Shown one piece after another: positions 56,228 to 64,000 of a stretch of 64,000 nt of DNA (the stretch's first letter is position 1; every line of letters begins with the position of its first letter). The position numbers and the translations under genes are program-made. The notes under the pieces were generated by a model. That model saw only the letters and a program-made list of their open reading frames with translations, had not been told where the DNA came from and searched no databases. The stretch is taken from the NCBI GenBank assembly GCA_963725085.1, contig CAVRXM010000001.1:372001-436000 (forward strand). The letters are read 5' to 3'. This DNA is from VRUE01 sp963725085 (GTDB lineage: Bacteria; Actinomycetota; Thermoleophilia; Solirubrobacterales; 70-9).

Positions 56228-56380
56228 GCCGAAACAACGCCGCTCAGGGCGTGTTCCAGGGTAGGACTCGCCGTCGAACCGCAAGTCGCCCTTGACTGCA
56301 TGCGGTACCGTTTCCACTAGCGGGAGGCGGGTAAGACAAATGCAGTTTGAAACCCGTCTTTGAGGGAGAGGTCAACAAAT
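56228..56380 (+). promoter_or_regulatory. Leader/promoter region of the first secreted repeat protein, duplicated at 60035-60181
   Basis: The 153 bp between the BtrH-like stop and the ATG contain TTGACT (56292-56297) followed by a 17-bp spacer and CACTAG, a weak promoter match. TTTGAGGGAGAGG is just upstream of the ATG as a ribosome site. The block CTTGACTGCATGCGGTAC and the GGGAGGCGGGTA...CCCGTCTTTGAG segment are shared with the second copy, so the regulation was probably duplicated with the gene. Confidence 0.35.
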
Positions 56381-59300
56381 ATGAGAGGTAAGTCTCGCCC
56401 CGCTGGGCTGGCACGTCTGTCCGCCTTTGCCCGTCCCGCCGTCGGCGCTTCGTCCCCGACGGCAAAGCGCTCGATCGCACTGCTTCTCATGTGTCTCGGT
56501 GTGCTGCTTGTGGCCCCAGTGATGGCCCGAGCCGACACCGGCAACATCATCGAACCGAACACCGAACCGCCGAATGCCGCCAACGGCTGGCAGGCTGCAA
56601 CCTGCAAAACCGACGAACCGGTGGGCGGTGAACCCAAAATCCACTGCTCGCCGCAGACGGCAGAAGCCTTCTACACCCTGGCCGGCGGCCATCCGCCGAT
56701 CGGGTTCACGCAGTACATCATCAAGCACAAATCAGGCGAAGGCAAAGTAGAACCAGCCGGGATCCCGGTTCCCACCGCCGAAGTCGAAGACCCGGCAGGC
56801 GACCAGTCGATCAAGACCTTGCGGGTCGATTTGCCCCCAGGCCTGACCGTCAACCCGAACGCGACGCCGAAGTGCTCCCTCGCCGAATTCGAAAACAAAG
56901 TCGGCGAATTCCACGTGCCCGCCTGCAAAGAAGGCACGATCGTGGGCCGCGAGGAAATCACCCTCGTCACCACCATCGCCGGCGTTCCGGCTCCGTCACC
57001 GCCCTTCCCGGCCGGCAACACCCTTCCCAAAGGCTTCATCATCCCGCCGAGCGCAGCGAGCGGCACGAAAATCCCGGTCTACAACCTCCAGCCCAAACCC
57101 GGTGAACCGGCTCTGTTCGGCTTCGTCGCGGCAGGTAAAGAGGTCGTCTTCCTCGAAACCGAAGTCTCCTGGGAGAACGACTTCCACGAGTCGTTCACGA
57201 TCAAACTGCCGAATCAGGCCCCGCCCTTCGCGACCCTGATCAGTCGCCTGGTCAACTTCGGCCAGGAAGCCGGCAACACAGGCCTGGTCGAAGAAGGAGA
57301 CGGGACCTACATCAACAACCCGACCACCTGCCTCGAACCGGAACAGTTCCCGACCCTTTACTCGACCTGGTTCCGGGCTCACTCCTACGGAGAAGAAGAT
57401 TCGAACTTCCCGTTCGGCTCGACTCCGTTCGAGGCCAAGGTGGAGAGCTCCACGGGCGAACTTATCCAGCAGGAAGGCTGTGAAACTGTCCCGTTCGAAT
57501 CCGCGGTCGAAGTCGAACCCGGTACCGACGAAATCGACTCGCCGGCGGGGGCGACGGTCAACACGACCCTCGAATACTTCACAGGCGAAGAAAGCGAACA
57601 GCAGGAGTCGCACCTGCGCATGGCGGCGGAGACGCTGCCGGAAGGGATGGGTCTGAACCCGTCCGCGGCGCAGGGCTTGCAGGCTTGTAGTGACAAACAG
57701 TTCAACAAGGGCGCGCGGACGTACGAAAACGAATGCCCGGCTTCATCGAAAGTCGGATCGGTCGAAATCGAAAGTCCGCCCCTCGAAAGGGCGCTTACCG
57801 GCGACGTCTACGTCGGCGAACCGAAGAGCCGCGACCCGCAGTCGGGCGAAGAGTTCCGGATTCTGGTCGAAGCCAAGGAAGAAGAAGAGGGCCTCGACGC
57901 GCGCCTCGTCGGCAACGTCAAAGCCAATCCAAGCACGGGCCAGCTGACGGCGATCTTCAACGAACAGGAGGTCGGTGAACTCGCCGGCGAATTGCCTGAA
58001 GGTCTTCCGCAGGTGCCGTTCACCTCGGTCAGGATCCATTTCGACAAAGCAAAAGCGGTGCTCACCAGCCCGCCGACCTGCTCGCCGGCGACCACGACCG
58101 GCGAAATGACCCCGTGGGCCCGGCCCGATGAAACGGTCAAAATCAGCAGCGAACCGTTCACCCTGTCGACCGACCCGAACGGTGGAAGCTGCCCGAAAAC
58201 GCTGGCCGAGCGGAAGTTCGACCCGGGCTTCAAAGCCGGGACGATCAACCCCCAGGCGGGCGCCTACAGCCCGTTCGAACTGCACCTGACGCGCTCGGAC
58301 GGCCAGCAGGAGTTCCGCAAGATCGACGTCACCCTGCCGCCGGGGATGGCGGCGAAACTGGCCGGCGTCAGTTACTGCCCGGAGGCATCGATCACCGCGG
58401 CAGCGACCAAGTCGGGCAATGAAGAGCTGACCGCTCCGAGCTGCCCGGCGAGCAGCCAGGTCGGCGATGTCACGATCAAGAGTGGGTCGGGCGCGGCGCC
58501 GTTCGTCGATGACAACGGCAAGGCCTACTTCGCGGGCCCCTACAAGGGCGCGCCGGTGAGCCTCGTCTTCATCGTCCCGGCGGTCGCCGGGCCGTATGAC
58601 CTCGGCACCGACGTCGTCAGGACGGCGCTCAACGTCGAACCGGAAACGACTGTCGTCCACGCGGTCTCGGACGAAGTCCCGTTCATGCTCGGGGGCGTCA
58701 AGCTCGACATCCGGTCGATCGACGTCAACCTGAACCGGAGCTCGTATGTCATCAACCCGACCAACTGCAGCCCGTTCGGGGTCATCGGCGCCATCTCAGG
58801 TGGCGGCGGCAACCCGAACGACCCGGCCGCCTGGGCAACCGTGACCAAGAACAGCCCGTTCACGGCGACCGACTGCAACGCGCTGAAGTTCAAGCCGAAG
58901 TTCAGCGCCAAGATCCTCGGCGGCAAGAGGGCGACCAAGCGCCGCCAGCACCCGAAGCTGCAGGCGATCCTGCAGGGTCGGACCGGCGATGCGAACGTGG
59001 CCCGCGCCGCGTTCACGCTGCCGAAGACGACGATCCTCGACCAGAGCAACATCAAGACGATCTGCACCAGGGTGCAGCTCTCGTCCAGCACCTGCCCGAA
59101 GGGCTCCGTATACGGCCACGCAAAGGCGACCTCGCCTCTGATCGAAGGGCCGCTGAAGGGCCCGGTCTACCTGACGTCGTCGAGCAACAAGCTCCCCGAC
59201 CTGCTGGTCGACCTCCAGGGCCAGGTCAACGTCCGCCTCCGCGGCGTGATCTTGTCGAAGGGCGGGAAGCTGAAGACGGTGTTCCGCACGGTTCCCGACC

Positions 59301-59491
59301 AGCCGATCAAGAAGTTCACGCTGGAAATGAACGGCGGCAAGAAGGGGCTCCTGATCAACACCTCGAGCCTCTGCGACAAGCCGCAGAAGGCCCAGCTCAA
59401 CCTCAAGGCCCAGAACGGGAAGCAGCTGAAGAACAACAAGCTGCAGATCAAGACCCCGTGCAAGGGCAAGAAGAAGAAGGGCAAGAAGTAG
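56381..59491 (+). CDS. Large secreted repeat protein, copy 1, with Lys-rich C-terminal tail
   Basis: A 1,036-residue intact protein. The ATG at 56381 is the one shared with copy 2; an in-frame ATG 21 bp upstream is unlikely. The N-terminus has a 30-residue basic/hydrophilic extension before the hydrophobic core (S-I-A-L-L-L-M-C-L-G-V-L-L-V-A-P-V-M-A-R-A), an unusually long signal peptide. The mature chain repeats a beta-rich module containing L-P-P-G-(L/M)-x-x-N-P and N-P-T-x-C-x-P. Cys occur in regular pairs. The last 240 residues end K-N-N-K-L-Q-I-K-T-P-C-K-G-K-K-K-K-G-K-K. Glu is mainly GAA and Lys AAA in the N-terminal half, but AAG prevails near the C-terminus. No known function. Confidence 0.75.
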   Translation: MRGKSRPAGLARLSAFARPAVGASSPTAKRSIALLLMCLGVLLVAPVMARADTGNIIEPNTEPPNAANGWQAATCKTDEPVGGEPKIHCSPQTAEAFYTLAGGHPPIGFTQYIIKHKSGEGKVEPAGIPVPTAEVEDPAGDQSIKTLRVDLPPGLTVNPNATPKCSLAEFENKVGEFHVPACKEGTIVGREEITLVTTIAGVPAPSPPFPAGNTLPKGFIIPPSAASGTKIPVYNLQPKPGEPALFGFVAAGKEVVFLETEVSWENDFHESFTIKLPNQAPPFATLISRLVNFGQEAGNTGLVEEGDGTYINNPTTCLEPEQFPTLYSTWFRAHSYGEEDSNFPFGSTPFEAKVESSTGELIQQEGCETVPFESAVEVEPGTDEIDSPAGATVNTTLEYFTGEESEQQESHLRMAAETLPEGMGLNPSAAQGLQACSDKQFNKGARTYENECPASSKVGSVEIESPPLERALTGDVYVGEPKSRDPQSGEEFRILVEAKEEEEGLDARLVGNVKANPSTGQLTAIFNEQEVGELAGELPEGLPQVPFTSVRIHFDKAKAVLTSPPTCSPATTTGEMTPWARPDETVKISSEPFTLSTDPNGGSCPKTLAERKFDPGFKAGTINPQAGAYSPFELHLTRSDGQQEFRKIDVTLPPGMAAKLAGVSYCPEASITAAATKSGNEELTAPSCPASSQVGDVTIKSGSGAAPFVDDNGKAYFAGPYKGAPVSLVFIVPAVAGPYDLGTDVVRTALNVEPETTVVHAVSDEVPFMLGGVKLDIRSIDVNLNRSSYVINPTNCSPFGVIGAISGGGGNPNDPAAWATVTKNSPFTATDCNALKFKPKFSAKILGGKRATKRRQHPKLQAILQGRTGDANVARAAFTLPKTTILDQSNIKTICTRVQLSSSTCPKGSVYGHAKATSPLIEGPLKGPVYLTSSSNKLPDLLVDLQGQVNVRLRGVILSKGGKLKTVFRTVPDQPIKKFTLEMNGGKKGLLINTSSLCDKPQKAQLNLKAQNGKQLKNNKLQIKTPCKGKKKKGKK

Positions 59492-59507
59492 TAGCGCCTT
59501 CGGGAAT

Positions 59508-59537
59508 CACACGGCGGGCATTGTCGCCCGCCGTGTG
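59508..59537 (+). terminator. Terminator after secreted protein copy 1
   Basis: CACACGGCGGGC (59508-59519) and GCCCGCCGTGTG (59526-59537) form a perfect 12-bp stem with a 6-nt loop, 17 bp after the stop. The counterpart after copy 2 lies at 63076-63105. Confidence 0.7.
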
Positions 59538-59545
59538 AGCTCCCA

Positions 59546-59623
59546 TCAGGCCGGGGCGAGCCGCGCGAAGTAGGCGAACCAGCTGCCCGAGTGGTCCTGG
59601 TAAGAGAGCCCGGCCTCGCCCGA
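59546..59623 (-). pseudogene. 3'-terminal remnant of the SAM methyltransferase gene
   Basis: About 78 bp encode the last residues of the methyltransferase on the minus strand (L-S-Y-Q-D-H-S-G-S-W-F-A-Y-F-A-R-L-A-P-A and a TGA), nearly identical to the end of the intact gene at 63114. The copy ends abruptly and joins BtrH-like sequence. It is the left arm of the tandem-duplication junction. Confidence 0.8.
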
Positions 59624-59625
59624 TT

Positions 59626-60034
59626 GCGCGAGGCGATCGAGCGCGCGTGCCGAGGGCGATGACCGAGCCCGAGTTCCGCCAGTTCTCCGGCCTCGATGCC
59701 GTCCACCGGCTGGCGGCCGAGGCCGGCTCCTGGCCGGAGGTCGCCGAGGACTGGCAGTGGTGCGCGCGCTTCGGGTACCAGGTGATCGAGCGGCGGGGAA
59801 CCGGCGGCGGCTGCTTCCGGCTGATGTACTCGCGGTTCCTCGAGGAGGCCGGGCGCGCGGAGGCGCCCCTGGCGGCCATGCCGCGGAGCGCTGGACCGAG
59901 CCTCGCCACGGCCTTCCAGGCGGCCAGCGAGGTCGACCGGACCCGAGCCCGAGCTCTGGACCGAGATCGACGAGAGAGCGCGTTCGGTCGGCGAAGCCGA
60001 GGACCGACTCTGGTCCGCGCTCGCCGATTCCTGA
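59626..60034 (+). pseudogene. 3'-terminal remnant of the BtrH-like gene
   Basis: This segment repeats the last 420 bp of the BtrH-like gene (M-T-E-P-E-F-R-x-F-S-G-L-D-A-V-H-R-L-A-A-E through A-D-S and the TGA at 60032-60034), with a 12-bp internal deletion near its start (relative to 55820-55831) and several indels. It lacks the N-terminal catalytic half and a start codon of its own. It lies directly after the methyltransferase remnant, marking the duplication junction. Confidence 0.8.
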
Positions 60035-60181
60035 GCCGAAACAACGCGGCCCAATCTGTGTTCCAGGGTACGACTCGCCGCTAAACCGCGGTCGCCCTTG
60101 ACTGCATGCGGTACGGTTGGGCCAGCGGGAGGCGGGTAGGCAAATGCAGGTTGAACCCGTCTTTGAGGAGAGATAACACAT
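60035..60181 (+). promoter_or_regulatory. Leader/promoter region of secreted protein copy 2
   Basis: The spacer repeats the leader of copy 1: TTGACTGCATGCGGTAC (from 60098), GGGAGGCGGGTA and CCCGTCTTTGAG(GA)GAGA ahead of the ATG. The -10 region is poorly matched in both copies, so an alternative sigma factor is possible. Confidence 0.35.
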
Positions 60182-63062
60182 ATGAGAGGTAAGGCTCGCC
60201 CCGCTGGGCTGCTGGTGCTTCTGTCGGCGTTTGTCGTTCTCGCGATCGGCGCCTCCCCCGCGAATGCCGAATTCGGCATCAAGAGATGGGAAGCGCTGAC
60301 CTGCAAAGAAAACGTCGACACTCCGGCGGTCGGCACGACCACGCCGCCGGGCCTTCCCCCGCTCGCGCAGTCCGGCGAACAGTGCCTCGCCTCGACTCCC
60401 GGAAAGTGGTACCGCCAGGCTTCGGGGCACCCGAACTTCGGGATCACCGACTTCGAACTTAACAACAAAATCCCGGGTGGCCCCTCTCTCTTCTTCGAAG
60501 GCTTCCCCGACGGCTTCATCAAAGACAACGAAGTCCATCTCCCCGAAGGCCTGAACGTGAATCCGGAGGCCGCTGACGCCTGCACCCAGGAACAGGCCGA
60601 AACCCCGGCCGGCCTCTCTGTCGAATGCCTCGGCGAAAAAGGTCCGGGCGTGATCGTTGGTACGAACTACTTCACGATTGCGGTCAAAGCACCGACTTCC
60701 GGCGAATGCGTGGAAGTCACCCCCGAACTGAAAAAATGCCCGCAGGTTCGCGCCGCCGTTCCGGTCTTCAACGTCGAACCGGCGCCCGGCGTGCCCTCGG
60801 AAGTCGCGTTCCCGACTACGACCGGGGTTACCCACATCGTCGGTGACCTCGACCCGATCGATCAGAGCGTGATCTTCCGGGTGTTCGACATCGAGTCGCC
60901 GACCGAAGGCGGCCTCCCGGTCATCGGCTCGCGCCTCGTCTTCAACGGCCGCGCCGGCAACGGCACCTACCTGACGATGCCGAGCAACTGCACCGGTGAA
61001 GAAGGGCAGACCACGACCCTGACGGTCGACTCCCACGACGAACCGCCGAAAACCGACACTGCGGCGTTCACAACCGCAGTCGGCACCATCGGCTGCGACG
61101 AAGTTCCGTTCGAACCCGGAGTCGACGTGAAATCGAGCGGTGACACCGACTCGCCGAACCCGGCGACGGTCAACGTCCAGATGCCGTTCAATCCAAGCCC
61201 CACGGGGCTCGAAAACTCGCGGCTGCTGACGGCGAAGGTCACCCTGCCCGAAGGCACCAGCATCAACCCGTCGCTCGCGAACGGCCTCCAGACCTGCAGC
61301 GACGCCCAGTTCGGCAAAGGAACCGATAACCCGGTCCAGTGTCCGGCCGGGTCGAAAATCGGGACGGTCGACGTCGACAGCCCGGCCATAGATCAGCCAC
61401 TCGAAGGCACCGTCTACGCCGCCGAACCGCTGAACCAGAATCCGAGCTCCGGAGAAATGTTCCGGATCTTCCTCCACGCGTTCAACGACCGATATGGCGT
61501 CAACGTCCGGCTGGTCGGCAACGTGTTCACGAACCAGAAAACCGGTCAGGTGACCGCGGTCGTCGACAACAACCCGCAACAGCCGTTCACCTCGTTCCGC
61601 GTCAACATCGACGGCGGGCCGCACGGCGCGCTTACCTCGCCCTACACGTGCGGTCCGCACCAGTCGAACGCGGACTACACACCATGGGGGACGCCGGAAG
61701 TCGCCGAACGCGACGGCGCAGTCCCAGTTCGAACTGACAACCGCTCCCGGTGGCGGGGCGTGCGCGAAAACGCTCGCCGACCGTCCGTTCGACCCGGCCT
61801 ACAAAGCCGGGACGACCAACCCCAAAGCGGGCGCCTACAGTCCGCTCGAGCTGCACCTCGTGCGCCCCGACGGACAGCAGGAGTTCCGCAAGCTCAACGT
61901 GACGTTGCCGCCGGGGATGTCGGCGAAGCTCGCCGGCCTCACCTACTGCCCGGAGGCGTCGATCACCGCGGCCGCGCTCAGGTCCGGCAAGGAAGAGCAG
62001 GCCACCCCGAGCTGCCCGGCAAACAGCCTGGTCGGCGAAGTGACGATCAAGACCGGGTCGGGCGCGGATCCGTTCACCGCCCCCGGAAAGGTCTACTTCG
62101 CGGGCCCCTACAAGGGCGCGCCGGTGAGCCTCGTGTTCATCACGCCGGCGGTCGCCGGGCCGTATGACCTCGGCGATGTCGTCGTCCGCACGGCGCTCAA
62201 CGTCGAACCGGAAACCGGGGTCGTGAATGCCGTCTCCGACGAAATCCCGTGGATCCTCGACGGCGTCAAGCTCGACATCCGGACGATCGACATCAACGTC
62301 AACCGCAACTCGTACACGATCAACCCGACCAACTGCAGCCCGTTCGGGGTCACCGCGACGATCTCTGGCGGCGGCGGCAACCCGGACGACGAAGCAGCCT
62401 GGTCGACGGTCACCAAGAACAACCCGTTCACGGCGACCGACTGCAACGCGCTGAAGTTCAAGCCGAAGTTCAGCGCCAAGATCCTCGGGGGCAAGAAGGC
62501 GACCAAGCGCCGCCAGCACCCGAAGCTGCAGGCGATCCTGCAGGGTCGGACCGGTGACGCGAACGTCGCCAGGACGGCGTTCACGCTGCCGAAGACGACG
62601 ATCCTCGACCAGAGCAACATCAAGACGATCTGCACCAGGGTGCAGCTGGCAGCGAAGAGTTGCCCGAAGGGCTCCGTCTACGGCCACGCAAAGGCGACCT
62701 CGCCTCTGATCGAAGGGCCGCTCAAGGGCCCGGTCTACCTGACGTCGTCGAGCAACAAGCTCCCCGACCTCTTGGCCGACCTCAACGGCCAGGTCAACAT
62801 CCGCCTCCGCGGCGTGATCTTGTCCAAGGGCGGGAAGCTGAAGACGGTGTTCCGCACCGTTCCCGACCTCCCGGTCAAGAAGTTCACGCTGGAAATGAAC
62901 GGCGGCAAGAAGGGGCTGCTGATCAACACCTCGAGCCTCTGCGACAAGCCGCAGAAGGCCCAGCTGAACATCAAGGCCCAGAACGGGAAGCAGCTGAAGA
63001 ACAACAAGCTGCAGATCAAGACCCCGTGCGGGGGCAAGAAGAAGAAGAAGGGCAAGAAGTAG
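60182..63062 (+). CDS. Large secreted repeat protein, copy 2 (paralogue of 56381-59491), one frameshift
   Basis: The product is about 960 residues. It starts M-R-G-K-A-R-P-A-G-L-L-V-L-L-S-A-F-V-V-L with a conventional signal peptide (cleavage after S-P-A-N-A). The same L-P-x-G-x-x-x-N-P and N-P-T-N-C-S-P modules follow, and the C-terminal 240 residues are over 90 percent identical to copy 1 by eye, ending K-T-P-C-G-G-K-K-K-K-K-G-K-K. The N-terminal 400 residues are strongly diverged. One frameshift near 61720 separates the two halves. Codon use also switches from GAA/AAA to GAG/AAG along the gene. Function unknown; a surface location is inferred from the signal peptide and basic tail. Confidence 0.75.
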
Positions 63063-63075
63063 CGCCTTCGGGAAC

Positions 63076-63105
63076 CACACGACGGGCGGCGACGCCCGCC
63101 GTGTG
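63076..63105. terminator. Terminator between copy 2 and the convergent methyltransferase
   Basis: CACACG-A-CGGGCG (63076-63088) pairs with CGCCCG-C-CGTGTG (63093-63105) with one mismatch; the loop is GCGA. The hairpin lies between two convergent genes and can serve both. Confidence 0.65.
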
Positions 63106-63113
63106 AGCTCCCA

Positions 63114-63719
63114 TCAGGCCGGGGCGAGCCGCGCGAAGTAGCCGAGCCAGTTGCCTGAGTGGTCCTGGTAGGAGAGGCCGGCGTCGCCCGACTGGCGCCG
63201 CAGCGAGGCCAGCGTCGTGAAGTGCGGGTCGCCGAACAGCTCGCCTACGACCAGCCTGCCGCCCGGGCGCAGGACGCGGCGGATCTCCCGCAGCGCGGCG
63301 CCGGGGTCGGGGATCTCGCCGAGGACCGCGGTGAGGACGACGGCGTCGATCGAGCCGTCCTCGTAGGGAAGCTCGGTCGCGTCACCTTGGGTGGGGACGA
63401 TGTTGGCGCGCTCGCCAGAGCCGCGCATGACGTGGTCGAGGAACTCTTGCTGGAGGTCGAAGATCTCGACCCGGCCATCGTGGCCGACCCAGTCGGCGAT
63501 GCTGAAGGTGTAGTAGCCCGTGCCCGGGCCGATCTCCAGCACCCGCTCCCCTGGCTGGGGCACGAGGACGGCGCGCAGCCTCTCGCGGGTGATGATCGGG
63601 TGCGGGGCTTCGACCCAGAAGCGCTGTCCATACGGGCAGGCGGAGGGGTTCTTGCGCCACCACAGCGCCGCGCCGAGTGTCGCCGCGCCCACGAGGCCAA
63701 GCAGGGTCCGGGCTCGCAT
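63114..63719 (-). CDS. Class I SAM-dependent methyltransferase
   Basis: A 201-residue intact protein. Residues 3-22 form one hydrophobic segment (L-L-G-L-V-G-A-A-T-L-G-A-A-L-W-W), suggesting membrane association. Motif I is V-L-E-I-G-P-G-T-G-Y-Y-T near residue 60, motif II V-E-I-F-D-L near 84, and D-A-V-V-L-T-A-V-L-G-E-I near 125. R-R-V-L-R-P-G-G-R-L-V-V is motif III. The acceptor is unknown; the ubiE/demethylmenaquinone-like core is common. The ATG overlaps the stop of the upstream small gene (ATGA). The extreme 3' end is the source of the remnant at 59546. Confidence 0.85.
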   Translation of the reverse strand: MRARTLLGLVGAATLGAALWWRKNPSACPYGQRFWVEAPHPIITRERLRAVLVPQPGERVLEIGPGTGYYTFSIADWVGHDGRVEIFDLQQEFLDHVMRGSGERANIVPTQGDATELPYEDGSIDAVVLTAVLGEIPDPGAALREIRRVLRPGGRLVVGELFGDPHFTTLASLRRQSGDAGLSYQDHSGNWLGYFARLAPA

Positions 63720-63946
63720 CAGTCCGGATTGCCGAGGGAGAAGCCGACCCGGTGCTCACCGGAGTCGATGCGCAGGAAGGCGATTTTGCCGAGGTAGACG
63801 GAGAGGATCCCGTCCTCGGTGCTGACGTCGTACCAGCCGCCCTTCTCGAGCTGCTTGCGGAGGTCCTTGAGCGCGCCGTCGTCGAGCCTGACCGAGACGA
63901 CCTGGCCGCCCTCGAACCCGATCTCGACCCGCTGCGCGTCCGCCAT
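63719..63946 (-). CDS. Small conserved-looking protein, unknown function
   Basis: A 75-residue protein. The ATG at 63946 overlaps the TGA of the upstream gene (TGATG), and its own stop overlaps the methyltransferase start, so three genes are translationally coupled. The sequence alternates strands (R-V-E-I-G-F-E-G-G-Q-V-V-S-V-R-L) and a helix (A-L-K-D-L-R-K-Q-L-E), then I-L-S-V-Y-L-G-K-I-A-F-L-R-I. It resembles small beta-rich DUF3107-type actinobacterial proteins in overall pattern, but I do not claim membership. Confidence 0.65.
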   Translation of the reverse strand: MADAQRVEIGFEGGQVVSVRLDDGALKDLRKQLEKGGWYDVSTEDGILSVYLGKIAFLRIDSGEHRVGFSLGNPD

Positions 63947-64000
63947 CAGTGCGCTCCGTGCCCCGCGGGCTCGACGATCTCGGTCAGCACGCCGCCGGTC
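63946..64000 (-). CDS. C-terminal fragment of a probable methylmalonyl-CoA epimerase
   Basis: Only the last 17 codons are in the window: T-G-G-V-L-T-E-I-V-E-P-A-G-H-G-A-H and a TGA. The T-G-G-V-L-T-E-I-V-x-P-A ending is typical of VOC-fold methylmalonyl-CoA epimerases (A-T-G-G-V-L-x-E). That would fit the carboxylase and mutase genes further left, but the assignment rests on a short fragment. Confidence 0.45.
   Translation of the reverse strand, partial: TGGVLTEIVEPAGHGAH

Overview
The window is GC-rich, bacterial and densely coded. It looks like a chromosomal segment of an actinobacterium of the class Thermoleophilia (Solirubrobacterales-like). The signs are the Kgd-type E2-E1 fused 2-oxoglutarate dehydrogenase, a PAC2-family protein, DUF3817, decaprenyl-phosphate phosphoribosyltransferase, an actinobacterial ydaO riboswitch, GAAC-N4-GTTC type LexA boxes, and several secreted repeat proteins of a style I associate with this class. 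I see no rRNA, tRNA, insertion sequence, prophage or CRISPR array.

Layout. 0-5.3 kb (leftward): VOC protein, UbiA-type DPPR synthase, an alkyl-DHAP-synthase-like flavoprotein and a two-domain fatty acyl-CoA reductase; the last two look like an ether-lipid module. 5.3-12.7 kb: the fused 2-oxoglutarate dehydrogenase, a DUF3817 protein, a candidate structured RNA and aconitase (TCA cycle). 12.8-18.6 kb: an SDR, a c-di-AMP riboswitch with an NlpC/P60-like wall hydrolase, then a potABCD-like polyamine ABC transporter. 18.6-24.6 kb: a small secreted protein, the propionyl-CoA carboxylase beta subunit, a repeat-rich surface protein, the methylmalonyl-CoA mutase catalytic subunit and a UDP-glucuronate decarboxylase. 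24.7-28.1 kb: an ECF sigma factor fused to an anti-sigma-like zinc finger and membrane segment, translationally coupled to a secreted Ig-like protein. 28.1-38.5 kb: a basic protein behind two LexA boxes, a PfpI protein, an inositol-phosphatase-like protein, a degenerate helicase-nuclease, PAC2, split TauE/SafE, OtsB, PolX, thioredoxin and a tautomerase. 38.5-47.1 kb: ileS, an SDR, and a flavin/Fe-S 2-hydroxyacid dehydrogenase next to benzoylformate decarboxylase (mandelate-like catabolism). 47.2-55.2 kb: M15-like peptidase, lipoprotein, fumC, aldehyde dehydrogenase, SpoIID-like protein, CrtC/AttH-like protein, ychF and PAP2. 55.3-63.7 kb: a BtrH-like gene, two paralogous secreted proteins and a methyltransferase, arranged as a roughly 3.7-kb tandem duplication with truncated remnants at the junction. 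The right edge holds the end of a probable methylmalonyl-CoA epimerase.

Quality. Many genes that should be intact (2-oxoglutarate dehydrogenase, aconitase, ileS, the pot operon) are broken by single-base frameshifts, while 19-38.5 kb is almost free of them. I read these breaks mainly as uncorrected sequencing indels and give each such gene as one spanning feature. Homology statements come from recognising family motifs by eye, not from a search.
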